DNA of 32,241 nt from Verrucomicrobiota bacterium JB024 (GCA_030673825.1 JAUTCS010000095.1:1-32241), one strand, 5' to 3'. Positions 18,024-25,370 are shown, counted from the first letter of the stretch. Made by a program: numbers and translations. Notes: generated from the letters alone by a model not told the origin.

Positions 18024-18611
18024 ATGCGTGAGATTTCGCCAGCAATTGGGATGAGTGCTGATGACTTTTTGGCAACTCGTCCATGCAAGGTGCAAATATT
18101 AGTTAAGGGTATTCGGGAAGAAAAGCTGTCTGGCTCACGCCCGAAGCCTTCAGCAACGCTCATTGATAAATCTGAGATTCTGACACCGGAAATCCGTCGG
18201 TCTCTTTTGGATGCAATAGCGGAGCTCGTCGACGAGAACTTATGCGGACGTTCGGAGATGTGCCTTCAGTTTTCCACACTGCTTCATCGAGCCTTAACTG
18301 AATTCGGTGTCCCTTCTCGCATTGCGCTAGGCACTGCAATGTATTTTGATCGCGGTAAAGAAATATATCGCTGGGAGCACGCCTGGGTGAGGATTCAATC
18401 TGAGGTTGTTGATGGAAATACCGATATGCTCTACGAGAATTTACAGGCTCCAGATTCCATTCAAGCTCGCCCATTTTGGGGAGAGATAAAGCATATCCCT
18501 GTCGGGCGGCGATTACGTGAAGCCAACGGGGTCTCGCCCAGATACGATAGTGACGTAGACAAAGTTTGGTGGCCAGAGCTTAGGCAAACCATACAGCGCT
18601 TTAGACGTTAA
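18024..18611 (+). CDS. Transglutaminase-like (papain-fold) domain protein of unknown role
   Basis: The 195-residue protein carries the pattern of a transglutaminase-like cysteine peptidase core: C80 in GRSEMCLQFSTLLHRAL followed by GVPSRI, H119 in WEHAWVRI, and D130 or D134 in VVDGNTDML. The order Cys-His-Asp, the spacing of about 39 and 11 residues, and the 'HAW' motif all fit the family. There is no signal peptide or membrane segment, so it is probably cytoplasmic. It lies convergent with the integrase (29 bp between the ends), inside the putative mobile element and A+T-richer than the mobility genes. A protease, amide-hydrolase or effector role is possible. The function is unknown. Confidence 0.72.
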   Translation: MREISPAIGMSADDFLATRPCKVQILVKGIREEKLSGSRPKPSATLIDKSEILTPEIRRSLLDAIAELVDENLCGRSEMCLQFSTLLHRALTEFGVPSRIALGTAMYFDRGKEIYRWEHAWVRIQSEVVDGNTDMLYENLQAPDSIQARPFWGEIKHIPVGRRLREANGVSPRYDSDVDKVWWPELRQTIQRFRR

Positions 18612-18639
18612 AGCATATGGATACGACGGAGGAACAGGG

Positions 18640-20076
18640 CTAGGTCGGATTCTTCGCTGGGTAGAGTTCGAAATACGCCTCGGCGTCTTTGGGGCTGTTG
18701 AGCAGGCCGCGATAGTGTTCGACGAAGACTTCGGAGCTGTGGCCCATCTGTTCGATGGTCTTGTGCTTGTCGAAGCCGCAGGCGTAGTAGTAGTGGGTAC
18801 CGTAGGTGTGGCGGAGCACGTCCTGAAAGGTTTGCAGGGTCTTGCGGCAGCGGCTGGCGAAACGGTTTTCGTCTTCAGTGGGCTTGTGCCCGCCCTTGAC
18901 GGCCCGACGCAGCTTGATCAGGCGTTCGCCGTCGCCCTCGGGCAGGAAGGCCAGTGCCCGGAAATTCGCGTAGCGCACGTTGTTGCTGTTCGGGTTGTAG
19001 TGGAAACACAGCGGGAGTTTTTCCGCTTTGATGAACTTGAGCCAGACCAGGGCGCATTCGCTCAAAACGATGGTGCGCTGGTCGCGCTTTTTGCCGAAGC
19101 CGTCGATGCGGATGATACCCTCTTCCAACTTGATAAAGCGTTCCCAATAGTTGGACTGCGCAACCAAGTCGAAAACCTCGCTGGGGCGCATTCCGGCGAA
19201 CAGGCCGCAGACGGCGAAGCCCAGCATCCCGTGCTTGCGTTGCTCTTGGGCCACGTGCAGGACCCGCTTGACGGCTTCCAGCGACAGGATGACGGGGGCG
19301 CTGCGCTGCAATGGGGCGGACTTGACCGCGCTGGCCCCGTTGAACTTGCGGTAGTGCACCTGCACGCCGTCCATCGGATTCTTGTTGATGAAACGGTGCT
19401 CGTCCTTGGGGTTGGAGGCGTCGTTGAAAAAGTTGCCGATGTCGGCCAAGTAGTTTTCCAGCGTGCGTTCGGCCACGTCGAGCCCTTCGAAGAATTCGAT
19501 CAGTTGCCGCGCCGTGACGGCTCCGATGGTGATGCCGGGGTGCTTGGCCGCGAAGGTCTTGCGCAGGTTGTTTAGGCGCTGCTTGAGTGTCTTGTAGGTT
19601 TCCTCGCTGAGCTTGCCTTTCTCGGCAGCCTGCTGCTTGCGGCTGAGGAAGATGCGGATGCACTCATCCAGCGGCGGGCTGTCCACCGCCAGCCGGAGAT
19701 GATCGCGGTAAATCATGACCGCATCGACAAGACTTTTGCTGCGGTCGGGGATTTGCTCGAAGATCGCGAAAGCGGCCTTGGCCTCCCGTAGTTGCTTGGG
19801 CGTGAGGTGGACCTGTTCGCGCTCGCGTCGTTCCAATCGTTCGTGCTCCTCGCGGTCCTTGAGTATCGATGCCTGAAAGGAGAGGGCGGCGGTGCGTTGC
19901 TCGGTCAAGGTGGCGGATTTGCATTCTCGTTTCAGGTCCCGGACAAAGGACTTGCGCCGCGCCTTGGGGCGTCCCTTCTCGTCGAACTCAAAATACTCGC
20001 ACACCCACTGGTTGGTGGAGGCGTTCTTGAAAACGGAGGGCTTGGGCAGACTCCGGGGTCTGGCATTTGTGGGCAT
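18640..20076 (-). CDS. Tyrosine site-specific recombinase (integrase)
   Basis: The 478-residue protein has a basic N-terminal arm, a SAM-like core-binding domain at about residues 135-245 (LDECIRIFLSRKQ, RTLENYLADIGNFF) and a catalytic domain from about 265. Catalytic positions: R297 in FAGMRPSEVF, a probable Lys in DGFGKKRDQ, R422 in DVLRHTYGTH, H445 in QMGHSS and the nucleophile Y455 in EHYRGLL. In the usual HxLR box the first His is replaced by Asp (D419). The start codon is 58 bp from the 3' end of tRNA-Ser, so the enzyme probably integrates and excises the element at that gene. G+C-rich codon use resembles the relaxase and differs from the cargo genes between them. Confidence 0.92.
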   Translation of the reverse strand: MPTNARPRSLPKPSVFKNASTNQWVCEYFEFDEKGRPKARRKSFVRDLKRECKSATLTEQRTAALSFQASILKDREEHERLERREREQVHLTPKQLREAKAAFAIFEQIPDRSKSLVDAVMIYRDHLRLAVDSPPLDECIRIFLSRKQQAAEKGKLSEETYKTLKQRLNNLRKTFAAKHPGITIGAVTARQLIEFFEGLDVAERTLENYLADIGNFFNDASNPKDEHRFINKNPMDGVQVHYRKFNGASAVKSAPLQRSAPVILSLEAVKRVLHVAQEQRKHGMLGFAVCGLFAGMRPSEVFDLVAQSNYWERFIKLEEGIIRIDGFGKKRDQRTIVLSECALVWLKFIKAEKLPLCFHYNPNSNNVRYANFRALAFLPEGDGERLIKLRRAVKGGHKPTEDENRFASRCRKTLQTFQDVLRHTYGTHYYYACGFDKHKTIEQMGHSSEVFVEHYRGLLNSPKDAEAYFELYPAKNPT

Positions 20077-20133
20077 TTTTCAGAAAAATTACACTGAATT
20101 CCTCTGACTGTCAACGCTAGGGCCCACTAGTAA

Positions 20134-20144
20134 TGGCGGAGAGG
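20134..20144 (-). other. Probable attachment-site half at the tRNA-Ser 3' end
   Basis: This is the 3' acceptor strand plus the encoded CCA of the tRNA-Ser gene, the side facing the integrase. tRNA 3' ends are the commonest integration targets of such recombinases. The extent of the core is unknown because no second copy was found in the window. The best partial match is the 8-bp TGGCGGAG at 3702-3709. Confidence 0.35.
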
Positions 20145-20221
20145 GAGGGATTCGAACCCCCGGTACCTTGCGGTACACCTGATTTCGAGTCAGGCACAAT
20201 CGGCCACTCTGCCACCTCTCC
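20134..20221 (-). tRNA. tRNA-Ser (anticodon CGA)
   Basis: The minus strand reads GGAGAGG (20221-20215) to CCTCTCC (20144-20138), a perfect 7-bp acceptor stem, with discriminator G and an encoded CCA (20136-20134). The anticodon stem-loop CCTGA-CTCGAAA-TCAGG gives anticodon CGA, reading UCG serine codons. A long variable arm (GTACC-GCAA-GGTAC) marks a class II tRNA, and the T arm carries GGTTCGAATCC. The length of 88 nt fits tRNA-Ser. It appears intact, so integration next to it did not destroy the gene. Confidence 0.97.
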
Positions 20222-20634
20222 GTGCAAAGCAGTAACGTAATAGGGGCATCGCGGACGGATTCAACCCATAAATCTTCGGGATGACTTGTTTTTGACTGGC
20301 AACTCTTCTTGAGGATAAACAGTTACTTTCCATCTTACCGATTCAACGCCTCCCCTCGGGGACATTGGCAAGATTTAGTCCTTCCGCGAGCAATGGCTTG
20401 ACAGTTCAAAATTCAACATATTAATAAAATAAAAATTTGAATAATAAGACCCACTGACTTCAGCCGTATCTCCCGATTGGGTTAATAGGGGATAACCGCT
20501 GGATTCATGGAACTCGTTAAACCAGAAATGACAGATTTTTTCGTCTCGGAATGCTCCGCAAAAAACGTTTGCCACCTAGTTAGGTGATTGGCATCTAAGA
20601 GCTTACCTGAATGCGATTAGGAACCTAAGGCTGT
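20222..20634. other. A+T-rich intergenic region between tRNA-Ser and the LpxR-type gene
   Basis: These 413 bases should hold the tRNA promoter (minus strand, near 20222-20270) and the promoter of the gene at 20635. A minus-strand frame at 20375-20575 (66 codons) lacks any recognisable feature and is not called. A consensus -35 hexamer occurs at 20398. Otherwise I see nothing specific. Confidence 0.5.
20398..20427 (+). promoter_or_regulatory. Possible sigma-70-type promoter
   Basis: A perfect TTGACA at 20398-20403 is followed 18 bp later by TAATAA (20422-20427) in an A+T-rich stretch. It lies more than 200 bp ahead of the next plus-strand gene, so a long leader would be implied. It rests on the hexamers alone. 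Confidence 0.25.
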
Positions 20635-21729
20635 ATGACTATGAAAATACCGTGCGCTACACTTCTCACCCTATGTCTCACCCTCCCCTCATTTGGCCAG
20701 GAGGCCGTCATCAAAAACGGCAAGGCCGCCTCGATAGACAATTTTTCCTTCAAGTCGGAAAATGACGTCTATGCCGGGACCGACAAGTGGTACACCAACG
20801 GCCTTCAGTTCAACTGGACGCTGGCCGACGTGCGCACGTGGGATACCCCGACGGACAGCGAAGCGTGGGCGCAGAGCAGCTTCTCTGCTAAGCTGCCGGA
20901 CTGGGCACAGTTCATGGTCAGCACCCTGCCCTTTTCCGAGGACTACGAGAATAACCTGTACCGCCTGAACTTCAGCGTCGGGCAGAACATGTACACCCCG
21001 GCGGACATCACGATCTCCGCGCCCCAGCCCACCCAGCGTCCCTGGGCCGGTTGGCTGTACATGAACCCGTCGTTCGTCGTACAGAGCGATGAGCGCATGG
21101 ACGTGCTCGAGCTCTCCCTCGGGGTGATCGGCCCGTGGTCGCTCGCCTCCGACACCCAGAAGAAGTTCCACGACATCATCGGCAGTAACTCTCCCCAGGG
21201 ATGGAGCAACCAGTTGCACAACGAAGTGGTCTTTTACCTCTCGTGGCAGCGCTACTGGCGCGTGCTGCTGACCGAGGAGACGCACAACACATTCGGGGCG
21301 GACTTCATCGGCAACGTCAGCGGCACCGCCGGGACAGTCTATGTGTACGGGAACGCCGGCTTCATGCTGCGGGCGGGGTATAACCTGCCGCAGGACTTCG
21401 GCACCTCGCTGATCCGTCCCGCGGGCACCTACGGCACCCCGGTCAACGACGGCGACCCGCGCCTGTCCGATTCCACCGATTTCAGCATCTACGGCTTTGT
21501 CGGCACCCAGCAGTACCTGATGGGGCGCAACATTTTCCTCCAGGGCAATACCTTCGAGAGCAGCCCGAGCATCGACATGAAGACCTGGGTGGGCGACTTC
21601 AGCGCCGGGATCGGCGCCACCACCGGCCCCGTCATGGTCAACTTCACCATGAACTGGCGCTCAAACGAGTTCGACGGCGAGAGCGGCGGCCAGTGGTTCG
21701 GCTCACTCAACCTCGGCGTGCTGTTCTAG
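20635..21729 (+). CDS. LpxR-family outer-membrane lipid A 3'-O-deacylase-like protein
   Basis: The 364-residue protein starts with a signal peptide (MKIPCATLLTLCLTLPSFG). The mature N-terminus carries the LpxR motif SENDVYAGTDKWYTNG, with N43 and D44 matching the Asn-Asp pair needed for activity in this family, and T49-D50 just after. A second conserved block, KKFHDIIGSNSPQGWSNQL, supplies the catalytic-type His (H179). The rest is made of alternating amphipathic strands and ends in aromatic F (LNLGVLF), as expected for a 12-strand beta-barrel. LpxR removes the 3'-acyloxyacyl chain of lipid A in the outer membrane. Whether the substrate in this organism is lipid A is inferred from family membership. 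The ATG at 20641 is an alternative start. Confidence 0.85.
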   Translation: MTMKIPCATLLTLCLTLPSFGQEAVIKNGKAASIDNFSFKSENDVYAGTDKWYTNGLQFNWTLADVRTWDTPTDSEAWAQSSFSAKLPDWAQFMVSTLPFSEDYENNLYRLNFSVGQNMYTPADITISAPQPTQRPWAGWLYMNPSFVVQSDERMDVLELSLGVIGPWSLASDTQKKFHDIIGSNSPQGWSNQLHNEVVFYLSWQRYWRVLLTEETHNTFGADFIGNVSGTAGTVYVYGNAGFMLRAGYNLPQDFGTSLIRPAGTYGTPVNDGDPRLSDSTDFSIYGFVGTQQYLMGRNIFLQGNTFESSPSIDMKTWVGDFSAGIGATTGPVMVNFTMNWRSNEFDGESGGQWFGSLNLGVLF

Positions 21730-21876
21730 GACGATTTCTCATAGCCCTGGCTCAACCACACTGGCCAGGCCGGATGAACCAACGACTCAAGCCACTGTCC
21801 TACAAGTCGTGACGGCAGTAAATGCTGGTTCGCGCCAGTCATTGCTTCTCGTTTCACCTCCTTTGATCCCAGCCAC

Positions 21877-22344
21877 ATGCCCTCGGACGACCTCAGTCAA
21901 CTGCGCACGCTCAACACCTTGTTGAGCCTGGCCACCGGCTCCAATGAGGAGCTGGCCCGGCACATCGAGCGGGCGATCGAGTTCAGCCGTGAACAAGTCG
22001 GCGAGGCCCACCCCGCTCACGAGATGCTGGCCCGCTCGGCCCGCCGTCTGCTGGAGCTGCACCTGGACAACCGCACCACCTGTGGCTTCCAGCACTGCGA
22101 CCTGCACGGTCAGCAGAACGACCCGCTGTGGATCCGCGCGCAGGTACTCCAGTCCCTGCGCAAGCTCGCGGGCTCGCGCGAGGCGATCCTGCTCGTCTCC
22201 GGACTACCCTCGCTCGTGCGCCCGCAGGGCCGCCGCTGGTCCCCGACCCGCCGCAAGACCTACCAGGACCTCGTCGGCTATATCCAGCACCTCGCCGCCG
22301 CCCACTGCTCCCCCCGCACGCGGTTGCAGTTGATTTTTCTGTGA
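21877..22344 (+). CDS. Hypothetical protein
   Basis: The 155-residue protein has strong G+C-rich coding bias and a single convincing ATG. The N-terminal half is helical and charged (LRTLNTLLSLATGSNEELARHIERAIEF), a middle part contains Cys and His residues (RTTCGFQHCDLHGQ), and the C-terminal half is basic (RPQGRRWSPTRRKTY). No signal peptide or membrane segment is seen. I do not recognise a family. The spacing of two Cys and two His could bind a metal, but the pattern is not a standard zinc site. Its stop codon lies inside a strong terminator hairpin, so it ends a transcription unit. Confidence 0.65.
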   Translation: MPSDDLSQLRTLNTLLSLATGSNEELARHIERAIEFSREQVGEAHPAHEMLARSARRLLELHLDNRTTCGFQHCDLHGQQNDPLWIRAQVLQSLRKLAGSREAILLVSGLPSLVRPQGRRWSPTRRKTYQDLVGYIQHLAAAHCSPRTRLQLIFL

Positions 22345-22353
22345 AAAATCAAC
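22329..22353 (+). terminator. Terminator-like hairpin overlapping the stop codon
   Basis: A perfect 11-bp stem (GTTGATTTTTC with GAAAAATCAAC) with a 3-nt loop spans the TGA at 22342-22344. The A/T runs within the stem give a terminator character on either strand, although no long T tract follows. Confidence 0.5.
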
Positions 22354-22360
22354 GGCATGA

Positions 22361-22465
22361 TTCGTAAATTTATAAATTCGTAGATTCAGCAATTCCGGAC
22401 ATTCGCTGAGATTTCGTCAGGATAAAGCATTTATGAATTTATAAATCTTCGAATTTACGCATTTA
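22361..22465. repeat. A+T-rich inverted repeat pair ahead of the HIT gene
   Basis: Two A+T-rich units each contain the palindrome ATTTATAAAT (22368-22377 and 22437-22446). Flanking pieces also recur in inverted form: CGTAAATT begins the left unit, and its reverse complement AATTTACG occurs at the right end of the second. They stand out sharply from G+C-rich surroundings. They could be a small dispersed repeat or the promoter region of the HIT gene. Confidence 0.5.
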
Positions 22466-22472
22466 TTTTCCC

Positions 22473-22814
22473 ATGCCCGAGAAAACCCTCTTTGAAAAAA
22501 TCATCGACCGGGAGATTCCGGCCAAGATCGCCTACGAGGACGAGCGCTGCCTCGCCATCTACGACATCGACCCGAAGGCACCCACGCACCTGCTCGTCAT
22601 CCCCAAGCGTGTCATCCCGCGCATCGCCGAGGCCGGTGAGACCGACGCGGAGCTGCTCGGCCACCTGCTGCTGACCGCTGGCAAACTCGGTGCCGAGCAC
22701 GGTCCGGAGGGCTTCCGCATCGTCATCAACAACGGTCCCCACGGCGGCGAAACCGTCCCGCACCTGCACGTCCACGTGCTCGCCGGTCGTGCCCTCGAAT
22801 GGCCTCCCGGTTGA
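22473..22814 (+). CDS. hinT: HIT (histidine triad) nucleotide-binding protein
   Basis: The 113-residue length is typical of the HINT branch. It opens with TLFEKIIDREIPAKIAYEDE, the standard family start, and carries DIDPKAPTHLLVIPKR and the histidine triad H97-L-H99-V-H101 in ETVPHLHVHVLAG. The N87-G-P-H-G-G segment (INNGPHGGETV) completes the nucleotide site. HINT proteins hydrolyse purine nucleoside phosphoramidates and adenylated intermediates in the cytoplasm. It stands alone, after an A+T-rich repeat pair and before a terminator-like hairpin. Confidence 0.93.
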   Translation: MPEKTLFEKIIDREIPAKIAYEDERCLAIYDIDPKAPTHLLVIPKRVIPRIAEAGETDAELLGHLLLTAGKLGAEHGPEGFRIVINNGPHGGETVPHLHVHVLAGRALEWPPG

Positions 22815-22830
22815 GCGGGAGTGTTGTTTT
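22804..22830 (+). terminator. Probable Rho-independent terminator of the HIT gene
   Basis: A 6-bp stem CTCCCG/CGGGAG with a 6-nt loop (22804-22821) overlaps the stop codon and is followed by a T-rich tract (TGTTGTTTT). Confidence 0.5.
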
Positions 22831-22878
22831 CATCAACCAATCGGCTTAATCGACGCCACAGGGAGCATTCCCCCGGGC

Positions 22879-23577
22879 TCAGTACCCGTCCGTGGCAGCC
22901 ATCAGTGGCAGATCCAGCGTGGGCCGGTCAGGCAGGCTGACGGTGGCGGAGGTGCCCGGCAGTTCCTGCATTTCGCGCAGGCAACGCACGCGCATGGCCA
23001 ACTCCTCAATGGAGATGGGCTGCGTATTTACCAACGGCTGCAGCGGGTTGACCGGAGGTGCTTCGTAAGCGACAGGCGTCACGACCCAGCTCTGCCCGCG
23101 GTCCCCGATACGGGTAGCCACGACAGCGTGGGTGTTTTGCTGCTCCATCAGGCGCTGCATGAGCTCACGGCTCGGGGCGGCGTCCATCACGACGATGATG
23201 TGGCGCACATCCATCTGACCGCGCAGTTGCGAGGCGTCCTGAGAAATGGTGTCGAGTTGATCCGCGTCGCTCTTTGTCACGTAGATAAACGCCCCCACGG
23301 ACAGGGCGACAGCCGCAGCCATGCCCCCGATCTGGGTGACATAGGCGAAAAGCTTCTGCCGGCGCGAGGGCTCGGGCATGATGTCGTCCGCCGGGTCCGG
23401 CACGTAGGAGCCGCAGATGATACGGTTCTCCGCTGCGCGCAGGCTGCGGTACTGCTGAAAGGTCCGGCGACGCTCGGCACTCTCGGCCAACTCCTTTTTT
23501 AGCGTGGCGAAACCCTCGGGGGAAATTTCCTTGTCGAGGTAAAGGTTGACCAGCTGCTCAAAGCGGCTGTCGGTCAT
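22879..23577 (-). CDS. Putative transmembrane anti-sigma factor
   Basis: The 232-residue protein starts with an ATG that overlaps the sigma-factor stop (ATGA at 23577-23574), so translation is coupled. Its N-terminal cytoplasmic part (residues 1-70) has the helical DSRFEQLVNLYLDKEISPEGF pattern common to anti-sigma domains, but lacks the HxxxCxxC zinc motif. A single membrane segment follows at about 82-100 (IGGMAAAVALSVGAFIYV), then about 130 residues predicted outside the membrane. It most likely sequesters the adjacent ECF sigma factor until an envelope signal releases it. Assignment rests on layout and gene pairing more than on a diagnostic motif. Confidence 0.75.
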   Translation of the reverse strand: MTDSRFEQLVNLYLDKEISPEGFATLKKELAESAERRRTFQQYRSLRAAENRIICGSYVPDPADDIMPEPSRRQKLFAYVTQIGGMAAAVALSVGAFIYVTKSDADQLDTISQDASQLRGQMDVRHIIVVMDAAPSRELMQRLMEQQNTHAVVATRIGDRGQSWVVTPVAYEAPPVNPLQPLVNTQPISIEELAMRVRCLREMQELPGTSATVSLPDRPTLDLPLMAATDGY

Positions 23578-24164
23578 TTGAAATCACTCCCCATCTGCTC
23601 GCGGAGGCTTTCGCGGGCGCGGGCGATGCGACTTTTGACCGTGCCGACGCTGATGCGCAGTTCGTCGGCAATCTCCTCGTAGGAGAGGTTGTGAACGTTC
23701 CGCAGCACCAGGATCTCGCGGTGCTTTTCGTTGAGCTGATCCATGCAGGAGGACACGCGGTCCACAAATTCCTGCGTCAGGGTGGCCTCGCCCGGGTCCT
23801 CGCCCTCAGCGGGCAGGACATCGGCCAGGGTCGCGTCGCTGTCCTGGGTCAGGCTCTGGTCGAGCGAGAAGGACGCGCTGCGCTTGCGCCGCCACCAGTA
23901 CCAGTAGCGGTTGTGGGCAAGATTGGTGGCGATCTGGTAAAGCCAGGTCGAAAAAGCGGAATCGCCGCGGAAGTTATCGAGCCCTTTCTGGGCGCGGATG
24001 AAGGTGTCTTGTGTGACCTCTTCAGCGTCTTCGCGGTTCTTGAGCAGTTGGAAAGCGCGGGCGAAAATACGGTCCCAGTACAGCGTGACGATCTCACCGA
24101 ACGCGCCATTATCGCCGTCCTTCACGCGGGCGACGAGGACTTGATCAGCTTGGGGAGTCTCCAT
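23574..24164 (-). CDS. ECF-type RNA polymerase sigma factor
   Basis: The 196-residue protein has region 2 at about residues 22-92 (NREDAEEVTQDTFIRAQKGLDNF, SAFSTWLYQIATNLAHN) and region 4 at about 140-190 (REILVLRNVHNLSYEEIADEL, SVGTVKSRIARARESLREQM). Both are typical of extracytoplasmic-function sigma factors, and regions 1.1 and 3 are missing as expected. An aromatic/basic patch (RYWYWWRRKR) at the end of region 2 is unusually Trp-rich. It is the first gene of a two-gene operon with its probable anti-sigma factor. The target regulon is unknown; autoregulation is common in the family, but I could not identify a matching promoter. Confidence 0.93.
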   Translation of the reverse strand: METPQADQVLVARVKDGDNGAFGEIVTLYWDRIFARAFQLLKNREDAEEVTQDTFIRAQKGLDNFRGDSAFSTWLYQIATNLAHNRYWYWWRRKRSASFSLDQSLTQDSDATLADVLPAEGEDPGEATLTQEFVDRVSSCMDQLNEKHREILVLRNVHNLSYEEIADELRISVGTVKSRIARARESLREQMGSDFK

Positions 24165-24300
24165 GGAATAGAAATCGGTTGTCTTATAAGAACCTTAAAC
24201 AGGGGTGAATGTTCCCTGAGTGTGGCAGAAAAATGCGCCGTTGGCAAGCCCCGGCTGAAGACGCACCGGGCCGCCCGGCCCCAGGGCCAAGCCTGAGCGT

Positions 24301-25236
24301 TTACCGCTGATTCTCCTCGCCCTCTCCGTTCTGGTCCGAGACGCCGACCTCGCGCAGATGCTCCTCGCTGGCGGGTTCCACATGTATCAGGACATCAAGG
24401 ACTTCCTTGTGCCTGGAGAGGATATTATCGCGCACCTTGCGGGCGATTTCATGCCCGGCCTCCACGCTCAGCTCGCCATCCACTTGCAGGTGCAGGTCCA
24501 CATCGAGCATGTCCCCCACCCGACGGACCCGGAACTGGTGGTAGGCCACCGCGCCCGGCACGGGCAGGATATGCTCCCGGATGTCGTTGATGACGGCGCG
24601 GTCCGGCGCGGTGTCGAGCAGGTCGTTGCAGGTGTGGACGATAATCTTCATCGCCTCCAGCCCCAGCCAGCCCCCGAGAATGATCCCCACCAGCTTGTCC
24701 AGAAAGGCCAGTTGCGGTCCCACCAACAGGATCGCCAGCAACGCGACCAGCACCAGCGCCGAGGAGAGCGAGTCGGTCCGGTGGTGCAGGGCGTTGGCCA
24801 GCAGCAGGCGAGACTTTTCCTTGTGGGCGATGCGCCGCGTGCGCAGGAACAACCACTCCTTGGCCACGAGTGAGACGGCGGCGGCGGCCAGCGCGGGCCA
24901 GGCCGGGTCGGCGGAGTCCCCGTCCACCAATTGGTGCAGTGAGCTGATAATCAGCCCCACGCAAAAGCCCAACAGCGCCAGTCCGATGAAGAGCGAGCTG
25001 AGGCTGGCGAAGCGGTGGTGGCCGTAGGGGTGGTTGTCGTCGCGGGGCTTGGCCGCCATTTTCAGGCCGAAGAGCGCCACCACGTCGGTCGAGAGGTCCA
25101 CCAGCGAGTGCAGGCCGTCCGCCAGCAGTGCCGCCGAGTGCGCGGCCAGGCCGATAGCGCACTTGAGGGCTCCGAGCGCGATATTCATCCACACGCTCAG
25201 CCAGGTTACGCTCAGACCCTCTTGCTTTTTCTCCAT
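24301..25236 (-). CDS. Cation diffusion facilitator (CDF) family metal exporter
   Basis: The 311-residue protein has about six membrane helices followed by a cytoplasmic ferredoxin-like domain from about residue 215. The transport site motifs are visible: D40-G-L-H43-S-L-V-D47 in the second helix and H151-H-R-T-D155 in the fifth. The first is HxxxD-like, as in Zn/Cd/Co exporters. A His-rich loop (HPYGHHR) lies between helices two and three. The tail is acidic (DQNGEGEENQ). CDF proteins exchange divalent metal for protons across the inner membrane. Iron, zinc or manganese cannot be told apart here. It stands alone on the minus strand, divergent from thiG. Confidence 0.92.
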   Translation of the reverse strand: MEKKQEGLSVTWLSVWMNIALGALKCAIGLAAHSAALLADGLHSLVDLSTDVVALFGLKMAAKPRDDNHPYGHHRFASLSSLFIGLALLGFCVGLIISSLHQLVDGDSADPAWPALAAAAVSLVAKEWLFLRTRRIAHKEKSRLLLANALHHRTDSLSSALVLVALLAILLVGPQLAFLDKLVGIILGGWLGLEAMKIIVHTCNDLLDTAPDRAVINDIREHILPVPGAVAYHQFRVRRVGDMLDVDLHLQVDGELSVEAGHEIARKVRDNILSRHKEVLDVLIHVEPASEEHLREVGVSDQNGEGEENQR

Positions 25237-25370
25237 CAGGTACTACTCTTTCTCGGATCGGGCAGCCCAAGACAAGGCTAGGTTCGTTGATCCTGAGATA
25301 AAAATCGCCGGGTCGGCGCAGGTGCCTCTGCCTTGTCCCCGGGAAACTGCCCCGCACCCAGGCAACAGCA

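Larger units (their letters stand above)
13863..20134. mobile_element. Putative integrative mobilizable element at tRNA-Ser (left limit unknown)
   Basis: The interval holds, in order, a candidate oriT, a MobF relaxase, three small cargo genes and a tyrosine recombinase whose start is 58 bp from the 3' end of a tRNA-Ser gene. Integrases placed like this typically insert their element at the tRNA 3' end, with the element extending in the direction of tRNA transcription, here leftwards. No VirB/Tra mating-pore or coupling protein is present, so it would need a helper. I could not find a convincing second copy of the tRNA 3' end, so the left end is arbitrary and the carbohydrate locus may also be cargo. 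Confidence 0.6.

Noticed and set aside
18715-19575. A 286-codon plus-strand frame within the integrase
   Set aside because: It is the antisense shadow of the integrase, whose catalytic residues are in order on the minus strand.
20375-20575. A 66-codon minus-strand frame between tRNA-Ser and the LpxR-type gene
   Set aside because: It has no signal, domain or coding bias, lies in A+T-rich promoter-like DNA and overlaps the best -35 hexamer of the gap.
25237-25370. TPP riboswitch ahead of thiG
   Set aside because: Only a CTGAGAT string is present. The second conserved half (ACCTGATC-type with a GCG-AGGGA end) and the expected helices are not found.
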